Origin: Candidatus Binatota bacterium
Lineage (GTDB): Bacteria; Desulfobacterota; Binatia; UBA1149
Assembly: GCA_012960245.1 (NCBI GenBank)
Contig: DUBO01000023.1
Span: 52,174 to 116,173 of the forward strand
Length of the DNA: 64,000 nucleotides
Direction of reading: 5' to 3'
The stretch's first letter is position 1. The number at the start of each line of letters is the position of its first letter. Position numbers and translations under genes: made by a program. Shown in pieces: positions 58,000-64,000 of this stretch. Below the pieces are notes generated by a model. That model made no database searches. It was not told the DNA's origin and worked only from the letters and a program-made list of their open reading frames with translations.

Positions 58000-58032
58000 G
58001 GGGGCTGCCGGAAACGGTAGCCCCCTTTTTTT
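58000..58032 (+). terminator. Rho-independent terminator after the DUF1302 gene
   Basis: GGGGGCTGCCG and CGGTAGCCCCC pair with one mismatch-free GC-rich core around a GAAA tetraloop, followed by eight T. It ends transcription of the plus-strand gene. Confidence 0.93.
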
Positions 58033-58057
58033 ATGCTGCGCTTGTCAGTCGTCGGAT

Positions 58058-58480
58058 CTAGTCGAACTTGCAGCAGATCGCCATGGCCCGCGTGCGCTCC
58101 TCTACCGGGCACTCACTGCCGCCCGTCTGCATGCAGGTGTAAAACGCGCCGCGAGTCGAGCCGGGATGCTCGGCCAGGGTCTGTATGTAGCCCATCGCCG
58201 AAGTCTGGCAGCTTCCGTCCGCCTCGGGGCGCTCCTCGGGATAACATCCACCACCGGTAAGGAACTCGCCTTCGGCACATTTTACCCTCGAGGCCTTGAG
58301 CGCATTGCGCCCCTCTCCCGAGGCCTCGGGCGCTACCGCCTTGCGGCAGCCGGGCTCGGCCTGGGCGGGCAGCACGAGCAAAGGACCCGTGACAAACACA
58401 GCCGCGACAATGCAGGCAGCCAGTGCCGCGCTTTGCCGTGGGGCGGCAGCCGAACTTCGCCGACGACTCGTTGCGCTCAT
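58058..58480 (-). CDS. Small secreted Cys-rich protein
   Basis: This 140-residue protein starts at the ATG at 58480. A basic N-terminus (SATSRRRSSAAAPRQ) leads into a hydrophobic core ACIVAAVFVTGPLLVL and a cleavage site near PAQA. The mature about 100 residues contain eight Cys, including a C-terminal ICCKF pair. It resembles nothing I can name. The frame is open to 58672, but there is no better start with a signal peptide. It lies divergent from the giant Cys-rich gene across a 440-base control region, so it may be expressed with it. Confidence 0.65.
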   Translation of the reverse strand: MSATSRRRSSAAAPRQSAALAACIVAAVFVTGPLLVLPAQAEPGCRKAVAPEASGEGRNALKASRVKCAEGEFLTGGGCYPEERPEADGSCQTSAMGYIQTLAEHPGSTRGAFYTCMQTGGSECPVEERTRAMAICCKFD

Positions 58481-58729
58481 AGTAGCTTCAGTCCGATTCG
58501 ATCCAGAACAATCCATATCTAACTTTTTCCTCCAGGCGGTAGTTAACTCCATCGTGAGAGCGCCGGGCGCCGCCGCGCGGGTATGGTCTACCGGGGTCCC
58601 ACAGGGTAGCCCGTCGGGCGCCTGCGAGCCAGCCCGGGCTGGTAGCGCCCAAACGGCCTCGCGGTAATCCACGATACCGCTTATCGCGCCTGCCGGTCTC
58701 GCTCACCCCCGGACGGGGGGGAGCGCACG

Positions 58730-58752
58730 CGACGCTACGCAACATAGCGTCG
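58730..58752. promoter_or_regulatory. Perfect 8-bp inverted repeat 18 bases before the -35 box
   Basis: CGACGCTA (58730-58737) and TAGCGTCG (58745-58752) flank a 7-base loop. The location just upstream of the -35 of the 58921 gene suits an activator site; a hairpin in an RNA is also possible. Confidence 0.5.
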
Positions 58753-58770
58753 AAAGACGACGTATCTCCC

Positions 58771-58800
58771 TTGACAGACAGGCCACTGTCGAACTAGCAT
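58771..58800 (+). promoter_or_regulatory. Sigma-70 promoter for the giant Cys-rich gene at 58921
   Basis: A perfect TTGACA (58771-58776) and TAGCAT (58795-58800) are 18 bases apart. In a genome this GC-rich, a consensus -35 in a non-coding gap is unlikely by chance. Confidence 0.65.
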
Positions 58801-58920
58801 CCGCTTAAGGCCGTAGAAGCGTAGAAGGGGCGGTGACAGAAACCGGTCCGTGCGCGTCCGGCAGAACCCTCGCCGGTGCGCAGCTGACTGCAGGGCGCTT
58901 GGTCAACAAAGGAGAACAGG

Positions 58921-61002
58921 ATGAAAAAGTTTACTACCACGACGGCGCTGGTCGCCATTTCGGCTTTATTTCTACTTGCGGGAGCCCAGCAGGCCGACGC
59001 CGCGCTGAGTAAGGCCGACCAGGGCTGCCGCCAAACGATAGCCAAGGGATTTGGTAAACTGGCGGCCACGGCCGACAAGACCATAGCCGGCTGCCACAAG
59101 AGCCGTAACAAGGGTAAGATCATCCCAAGCACCGACTGCAACGACCTCGTCGCGGCCGACCTCAAGGGCAAGGTCGCCAAGGCCGCGGCCAAGCTCACGG
59201 CCGGCGTTGCCAAGAAGTGTCCTGAGAGCGGCGACAAGGCTATAAGCGGAGACTTCATAGACAGTTACCTGTCCTGCCCCGAGCCCTGCGGCACCGACCT
59301 CGCTCTGTCCAACCCCCTTACAGACAGTACCGAACTGGCCTCCTGCCTCGCCTGCCTGGGCGGCGACGTTTCGGAAGGCTATAACACCCAAGTCCTGGGC
59401 AGCCCCGACCCGCTTACTTTTTCCTCGCCAAACGACTCCGGCTGCGCATCTGCTGTAGCCAAGGGTTACGGCAAGCTTGTGGCCACCATTGTAAAAGACC
59501 GCACCGGTTGTCAGAAAGGCGAGGACAAGACCGGAGACGGTGACACGACTACCTGCTCGACCAGCGACGCCAAGGGCAAGATAGCCAAGGCGCTGGGCAA
59601 GGCAGAGGCCGGCCTCGACAAGAAATGCCCGGCCGCCGACCTGGTGAACGTAGATTCCTGCGCTACCGACACTCTCGTCAACCTGAAGGAATGCCTGGCT
59701 ACCGACGCCAACGCAGCGGCCGATGAACTCTTTGCGGCTTCTTACGCTCTTGCTGCTACCATCTGCCCCACCGGCGTTGACAGCACCTTGCTCGCCGGCG
59801 TAGCGCCAAACGGCGACATAGGCCGCAGCTCGCTCAAGACCGGCCACACCGGCGTGGGCCACTCGGCTGATCTTCCGCATGGCTACAAGACCAGGCTCAA
59901 CGTTGATTGCGACGCTGGCGGACCGCCCGCCAGCCCGCCCTGCGGGGACTGTACCGTCACCGGCGCCAAGACTACGGGCGATGCCGCCTACAACCTGCGC
60001 TGCCGCGACGACGCAACGCAGGTCTGCACCGTACCCTTCGGCGTAGACGGCAGCTGCCCAGGATTGGGTAACTGCGACGTAATACTGAGCCCGCCACTGG
60101 CGCTTTCGGCCGGCAGCGTGCCGGTATGCGTGGTCAGCAGGCTGGCCAGCGATTACAGCGGCACGGTGAACAACGAGACAGGATCGGCCAACATAGCCAT
60201 CACGCTTCGCAGCGTGGTGCATACCGGTATTACCGTCAGCCAGCCCTGCCCCACCTGCGAGGGCGACACGACCTTTGACGATGGCGTGAAGGACGGCACC
60301 TGCTCGGGTGGACCAGGCGACGGCAGCAGCTGCGACGCCCACGGTGAAGACGCGACCTTCGGAGTGGTCAGCCTCGACTGCCCGCCCGACCCGCTTTCCA
60401 ACATCTCGGGCCAGGGGCTTATAATAAACCTGACGGCCACCTCGGGCGCCGCAACCATGAACTACAGCAACACCTGCGACGCCCCGCTCAATGCCTACCA
60501 GTGTGCCTGCGCTGTGTGCTCGGGTGACGGCACATTCCCCTGTCGCGACGACGCCGAGTGCGCCGCGGAAGGCTTAGGAACCTGCACGTCGTTCGGCCAG
60601 GGTGCGGCGCGCAAGCCCAACGGCTGCGTTGATCTCGTGTGCTCAGCCGACCCGGCTAACCCCGGCATGGGCATCTGCAATGCGGGCCCCTCGGTGACCA
60701 ACTGCGACGGCGCGCTCAAGGCCAACGGCGACGGCTACATTGGTTGCAGTACCGACTTTGACTGCGCCCAGCTGAACTCGGAGTGCCCGGGCAACGACTG
60801 CGGTAACTGCACGTTGATCGAAGACCGCAGCTGTTTTCTCGATCCGATCGTGCTCAGCGGCGTTGCCGACACCGACAACCCGCTGCTGGCTACCACCTTC
60901 TGCGTGCCGCCGGCCTCGTCGGTCTCGGTAAACAACGCAAGTGGCCTGCCCGGTGCCGGCCGCGTGCTCCTGGACTCAATCCCTACGCGTACCTACGACT
61001 GA
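58921..61002 (+). CDS. Giant secreted Cys-rich protein with two Cys/Lys helical repeats
   Basis: This 693-residue exported protein has a signal peptide of about 27 residues (core ALVAISALFLLAG, cleavage after ADA). Residues 36-100 and 175-236 are two copies of a helical repeat: C-x5-K-x3-K-x3-T-x7-C, then K-x-A-K-A-x2-K ending in KKC. The middle and end hold many Cys and DxD-type acidic loops. About residues 401-513 form a module with PVC, PCPTC and DCPPDP that recurs in the gene at 61256. It has a consensus promoter, an AAAGGAG site and its own terminator, which suggests strong expression. Function unknown; probably an extracellular or surface structural protein. Confidence 0.88.
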   Translation: MKKFTTTTALVAISALFLLAGAQQADAALSKADQGCRQTIAKGFGKLAATADKTIAGCHKSRNKGKIIPSTDCNDLVAADLKGKVAKAAAKLTAGVAKKCPESGDKAISGDFIDSYLSCPEPCGTDLALSNPLTDSTELASCLACLGGDVSEGYNTQVLGSPDPLTFSSPNDSGCASAVAKGYGKLVATIVKDRTGCQKGEDKTGDGDTTTCSTSDAKGKIAKALGKAEAGLDKKCPAADLVNVDSCATDTLVNLKECLATDANAAADELFAASYALAATICPTGVDSTLLAGVAPNGDIGRSSLKTGHTGVGHSADLPHGYKTRLNVDCDAGGPPASPPCGDCTVTGAKTTGDAAYNLRCRDDATQVCTVPFGVDGSCPGLGNCDVILSPPLALSAGSVPVCVVSRLASDYSGTVNNETGSANIAITLRSVVHTGITVSQPCPTCEGDTTFDDGVKDGTCSGGPGDGSSCDAHGEDATFGVVSLDCPPDPLSNISGQGLIINLTATSGAATMNYSNTCDAPLNAYQCACAVCSGDGTFPCRDDAECAAEGLGTCTSFGQGAARKPNGCVDLVCSADPANPGMGICNAGPSVTNCDGALKANGDGYIGCSTDFDCAQLNSECPGNDCGNCTLIEDRSCFLDPIVLSGVADTDNPLLATTFCVPPASSVSVNNASGLPGAGRVLLDSIPTRTYD
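59026..59220 (+). repeat. Cys/Lys helical repeat, copy 1
   Basis: Residues 36-100 of the 58921 product: Cys36, Lys42, Lys46, Thr50, Cys58, then KVAKAAAK and Cys100. The same spacing occurs in the copies at 59443, 61364 and 61829. Confidence 0.9.
59443..59628 (+). repeat. Cys/Lys helical repeat, copy 2
   Basis: Residues 175-236: Cys175, Lys181, Lys185, Thr189, Cys197, an acidic loop, then KIAKALGK and Cys236. Spacing within each helix is identical to copy 1; only the loop length differs. Confidence 0.9.
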
Positions 61003-61023
61003 GGAAGCAGAGAGCCCTTGACC

Positions 61024-61060
61024 AACCCCCCCGGCGGCGCACTGTGCCGGGGGGTTTTTT
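61024..61060 (+). terminator. Rho-independent terminator after the giant Cys-rich gene
   Basis: AACCCCCCGGC and GCCGGGGGGTT form a perfect 11-bp stem, followed by a run of T. It lies 22 bases after the stop at 61002. Confidence 0.93.
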
Positions 61061-61145
61061 GTGCACCTCCCCCCCTGTCGGGTGGGTACAATAGAAACCA
61101 TTGCACGATTTGTGGAGATAGCCCCCGGCTGCTCGGCTTTTTGCC

Positions 61146-61175
61146 TTGACAACCTCGTGGCTATTCTTCTACTTT
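61146..61175 (+). promoter_or_regulatory. Sigma-70 promoter for the second giant Cys-rich gene
   Basis: TTGACA (61146-61151) and TACTTT (61170-61175) are 18 bases apart, the same spacing and the same -35 as the promoter at 58771. The leader to the ATG at 61256 is about 75 bases and ends with AAGGAG. Confidence 0.65.
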
Positions 61176-61255
61176 AGGTACACTCGGGTTGGCTATGGGC
61201 CCGCCAAAGCAGGGCTGCTCTACGCGAGCTCGCACCCGCAAAAGGAGAATCAATA

Positions 61256-64000
61256 ATGAAAGGTATTTTTTCGAAGGTGTTGTATGTGGCGCTGACCGCC
61301 GTTGTAGCTACCGCGCTGGCGTCGACGGCTTACGCTGCTCAGGTAACCAAAGCCGAGCTCAAGTGTGCCGGCAGCCTGGGCAAGGCCATGACCAAGGTGT
61401 CAAAAACGGTTTTCAAGGGCGTAGCAAAGTGCCGCGACGCCGACATCAGCGGTAAATCGGTCGGTGCCTGCCCCGACGCCAAGACCGCTGGCAAGATCGC
61501 CAAGGCTATCGCCAAGGCGGCCAGCAGCGGTGAAAAAGGCTGCGGCAGCACCTGCAGTGTTTCGGGCTTTGCCTGCGTTGCCGACAACACCTGCCCTCCC
61601 CTGGGAAACACCAAGGAGCTCTGCAAGGGCGGCGGCAAGGTCTTCGACCAGGCTTCGCTCAACTTCCCCGGTCCGTTCTGCGAAGCGACACTCGGCCACG
61701 CAATAGACACGGGCACTGACATGGGCCAGTGCGTGGGCGACGTGACCAGTGGCGTGTCTGACGCCATGGTAGACCTGGTGTACGGCAGCATCGACAACGG
61801 CGCCGGTCTCGACAAGGGCACCGGCAAGTGCCTCGGGACTATTGGCAAGGGCGCGGCCAAGCTCATGGGCACCATAGCCAAGGGCATCGTCAAGTGCCGG
61901 GCCAATATACTCGACGAAAAGCTGGTGGGCGTTCCTTCCGACTGCACCAGCATCGATACCAAGCTGGTGGACAAGACCGCCAAGGCCGTGAGCAAGCTTG
62001 AGTCGGGAATCGCCAAGAAATGCACCGACGCGCAAATACTCAGCCTCGACCTCTGCGGATCCGGCGTTGGCGCGACTCTCAACGTGGCCGACGCGCAGGC
62101 CTGCATTACAGCGTCGGTAAAGGAGCTCACCGATTCAGCCGAACTGCCCTCGAATCGCAGCTACTCAACGCGTAGTTTCGTCGAGGCGGCTTACCCGCCG
62201 GCGGCCAGCTGCGGAGACAACGTCGTTAACCAGGTCCGCCACAACTTCCTCCAGATCGGCGAAGAATGCGACGGCAGCGACGACAGCGCCTGCCCCGGCG
62301 AATGCATGCCCCCCGGTGACGTGTTTTCCTGTACATGCGGAGACATCGCGCGCTCGCGGACCTTTACCAACGGATTCACGGCCGACCTCGACAGTGGCTG
62401 GAACGGTAGCTCCCATAACGGCGGCACGTCGGACGGCGCCGGTTACATGACCCGCCGCATCAACTGTGACTGCGACGCGCTTACCGCCTGCTCCTGCACG
62501 GGCAACAGCGTTGACAGCCTCTGCGACATACAGGGTTACCAGAAGCCGGTCTGCTCATACGACCCCAACGGCGCAGAAAACTGCGACCAGAAGAACACGG
62601 TCAACCAGAACAACATCAACGAGGACGACGACTGCAGGGTCTGCGACGCCTACACGTCCAACTCTGGCACCTTCTGCCAGGACGACGGCGACTGCGGCTC
62701 GCAGTGCTACGACGGCCTCGGTGCGCCGACCGGCCCCTGCGACCGTCAGAGCGATTGTGGCGTGGGCGATACCTGCCGTGGCCAGTGTGACGTGACGGCT
62801 TATTGCATCAAGATCCACAACGGCGACCCCCTGCCCATATCCCGCGGCGGCTCCACCCCAGTGTGTGTACGCAGCGAGTTCAGGGCAGACGCCAGTGGCA
62901 CGTCTGACCTTTCGGATGGCTCGAGCGAGAGTTTTATAAGCCTGTACAGCCAGGTACACATCGCCGGCGGCGGATTCGGCCAGGGCACACAAAAACCCTG
63001 CCCGACCTGCGGCGGCTTCTGCGATAGTGGCGCTCGCCAGTACCTTCCCTGCGAGGGAAGCTGCAGCTTGACCACAGCTACCAGTTGCCGCTTTGACACC
63101 GACTGCCCGGGCGGCGAGAGCTGCACCACGGCCAGCACCGACTGCGGCGCCGGCGTCACCTGCAACCTGGGCCTGGTATGCTCGGGCGGGCCCAACAACG
63201 GCCTGGCCTGCAGACCGTCAGCGGCGACGACGTTCTTCGGAATAACCTCGAACGACTGCCCGCCCGACACGGCCAACAACGCCAGTGGCGCGGGGCTGGA
63301 GATCAATTTCTCTCCCGCCACCACGGGTTCGGTTGCCATGGCGGCCTCGCTACCCTGCGAAGCTCCCGGCTTCGAGAACTACGACTGTCCCTGCCCGGGT
63401 GACGGCGGCGTGCCCCCGGAACCCAACTCGTGCAACTATGGCTGCAACGCCGGTGCCGAACTCGGTACGGGCTGCTCGACGGGCAACGGCGGCAAGGGAG
63501 AAGCGACCGTCTGCATAGGTGGTTCGGCACCTCCGCTGACAGCCTGCGACGACGACGGTGACTGCCCGGGCGGCACCTGCTCGGACAATCCGACCCACTG
63601 CGTGGGCGATGTCGCCACCGACCTGCAGCCCTGCGTCGACAATTCGACCTGCGGCTCAGGCAGCTGCGTGGACGCCTGCCCCACGGGCCGTTGCGTACCG
63701 CTTTGCTCGCCCGCCGACACGGTGGTCGGTGGCCGTAACCTCGCGGTAGAAGGCGAATGCGCCGCGGGACCGCTTACCTTCCTCTGCGACGGCAAGACCT
63801 TCCTGCCCTGCGCCGCGGGTGACTCCGGCACACAAACGGGCTGCGAAGCCGGTATCAACGGTGTACTGGGCGACGCAGACGACATCCCCGGTGCTGGCAC
63901 CTGCATCGAGGAGCCCAAGGCCTGTTTTCAGTACCCGGTGGCCGCTACCGGGACACCGGATGGAACGACCCCGAGCACGGTTGCGGCCTACTGCATCGAC
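61256..64000 (+). CDS. Second giant secreted Cys-rich protein (3' end outside window)
   Basis: The frame is open from the ATG at 61256, behind AAAAGGAG, to the window end: 915 codons without a stop. A signal peptide (core VALTAVVATALAS, cleavage near AYA) leads into two Cys/Lys helical repeats (residues 37-96 and 192-256). A Cys-dense region follows with loops such as CQDDGDC and CDRQSDC. A module at about residues 534-695 has PVC, PCPTC, CSGGPNNG and DCPPD, matching the 58921 protein. More Cys-rich repeats of the DGDCPGG type continue to the edge. It is a paralogue of the 58921 product. Probably extracellular; function unknown. Confidence 0.88.
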   Translation, partial: MKGIFSKVLYVALTAVVATALASTAYAAQVTKAELKCAGSLGKAMTKVSKTVFKGVAKCRDADISGKSVGACPDAKTAGKIAKAIAKAASSGEKGCGSTCSVSGFACVADNTCPPLGNTKELCKGGGKVFDQASLNFPGPFCEATLGHAIDTGTDMGQCVGDVTSGVSDAMVDLVYGSIDNGAGLDKGTGKCLGTIGKGAAKLMGTIAKGIVKCRANILDEKLVGVPSDCTSIDTKLVDKTAKAVSKLESGIAKKCTDAQILSLDLCGSGVGATLNVADAQACITASVKELTDSAELPSNRSYSTRSFVEAAYPPAASCGDNVVNQVRHNFLQIGEECDGSDDSACPGECMPPGDVFSCTCGDIARSRTFTNGFTADLDSGWNGSSHNGGTSDGAGYMTRRINCDCDALTACSCTGNSVDSLCDIQGYQKPVCSYDPNGAENCDQKNTVNQNNINEDDDCRVCDAYTSNSGTFCQDDGDCGSQCYDGLGAPTGPCDRQSDCGVGDTCRGQCDVTAYCIKIHNGDPLPISRGGSTPVCVRSEFRADASGTSDLSDGSSESFISLYSQVHIAGGGFGQGTQKPCPTCGGFCDSGARQYLPCEGSCSLTTATSCRFDTDCPGGESCTTASTDCGAGVTCNLGLVCSGGPNNGLACRPSAATTFFGITSNDCPPDTANNASGAGLEINFSPATTGSVAMAASLPCEAPGFENYDCPCPGDGGVPPEPNSCNYGCNAGAELGTGCSTGNGGKGEATVCIGGSAPPLTACDDDGDCPGGTCSDNPTHCVGDVATDLQPCVDNSTCGSGSCVDACPTGRCVPLCSPADTVVGGRNLAVEGECAAGPLTFLCDGKTFLPCAAGDSGTQTGCEAGINGVLGDADDIPGAGTCIEEPKACFQYPVAATGTPDGTTPSTVAAYCID
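61364..61543 (+). repeat. Cys/Lys helical repeat, copy 3
   Basis: Residues 37-96: Cys37, Lys43, Lys47, Thr51, Cys59, then KIAKAIAK and Cys96. Same internal spacing as the copies in the 58921 gene. Confidence 0.88.
61829..62023 (+). repeat. Cys/Lys helical repeat, copy 4
   Basis: Residues 192-256: Cys192, Lys198, Lys202, Thr206, Cys214, then KTAKAVSK and Cys256, ending KKC as in copies 1 and 2. Confidence 0.9.

Larger units (their letters stand above)
58481..58920. other. 440-base divergent control region of the Cys-rich secreted genes
   Basis: No gene is supported here. It contains a C5/G6 hairpin at 58701-58724 (GCTC...GAGC arms), a perfect 8-bp inverted repeat CGACGCTA/TAGCGTCG at 58730-58752, and the promoter listed at 58771. 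The leader from there to the start at 58921 is about 115 bases and ends with a strong AAAGGAG site. The left half has T-rich and GC-rich patches but nothing recognisable. Confidence 0.6.

Noticed and set aside
58972..60342. A 456-residue open frame antisense to the giant Cys-rich gene
   Set aside because: The plus-strand frame has a signal peptide, promoter, ribosome site and exact repeats; the antisense frame has none of these.

Overview
The window is a GC-rich (about two-thirds GC by eye), gene-dense stretch of a Gram-negative bacterial chromosome. It has a TonB-dependent receptor, several general-secretion (type II secretion, T2SS) parts, a DUF1302-type outer-membrane protein and many secreted proteins. 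Uncultured deltaproteobacterial relatives (Binatota, Desulfobacterota or Myxococcota) are the best guess from gene content. That is inference only, because no rRNA is present. Many genes start with GTG or TTG, and at least twelve neighbouring pairs overlap by four bases (NTGA).

Layout. 1-5 kb: end of pyruvate phosphate dikinase, shikimate dehydrogenase, and a large secreted protein on the minus strand. 5-9 kb: gspE-gspF-pilin, prepilin peptidase and an AlkA-like glycosylase. 9.7-14.5 kb: a MAPEG protein, an enoyl-CoA hydratase, a pair of acyl-CoA dehydrogenases and a di-iron ferritin-like oxidase. 14.7-19 kb: an AsmA-like protein, GluQ and a run of four overlapping minor-pseudopilin genes. 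19-23 kb: tmk-holB-metG-tatD. 23-27 kb (minus): phaR, a small unknown gene, fur, and a cytochrome c/FTR1 iron permease with a Fur-like palindrome in front. 27-31 kb: a NIT2-like amidase and two MoeA proteins. 31-38 kb (minus): rpoD, then a flippase-like protein, a DUF502 protein, a ROK kinase, proS and pyrF in a tightly overlapping block. 38-42.5 kb: a sulfatase-fold lipoprotein and a GspA/GspB pair. 42.5-48.5 kb: an MFS transporter, a catalytically dead HtrA-like protein, pabB-pabC, a small membrane protein and dxr. 48.5-55.7 kb: a BtuB-like receptor, a dockerin-plus-propeller secreted protein, a FadB-like fusion enzyme and an ArnT-like glycosyltransferase. 55.7-64 kb: a selenocysteine tRNA, a DUF1302 protein, a small Cys-rich secreted protein and two very large Cys-rich secreted proteins. 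The last of these runs off the window.

How it fits together. Secretion parts are split over three places (gspEFG plus pilD, gspHIJK, gspAB), while four or five large exported proteins are also encoded here. A T2SS exporting these Cys-rich proteins is a reasonable but untested model. The clearest undescribed signal is a two-part Cys/Lys helical repeat with exact spacing. It occurs twice in each of the two giant secreted proteins, which also share a downstream PCPTC/DCPPD module. Each giant gene has a consensus-like TTGACA promoter and a strong Shine-Dalgarno, and the first one also ends in a strong terminator.
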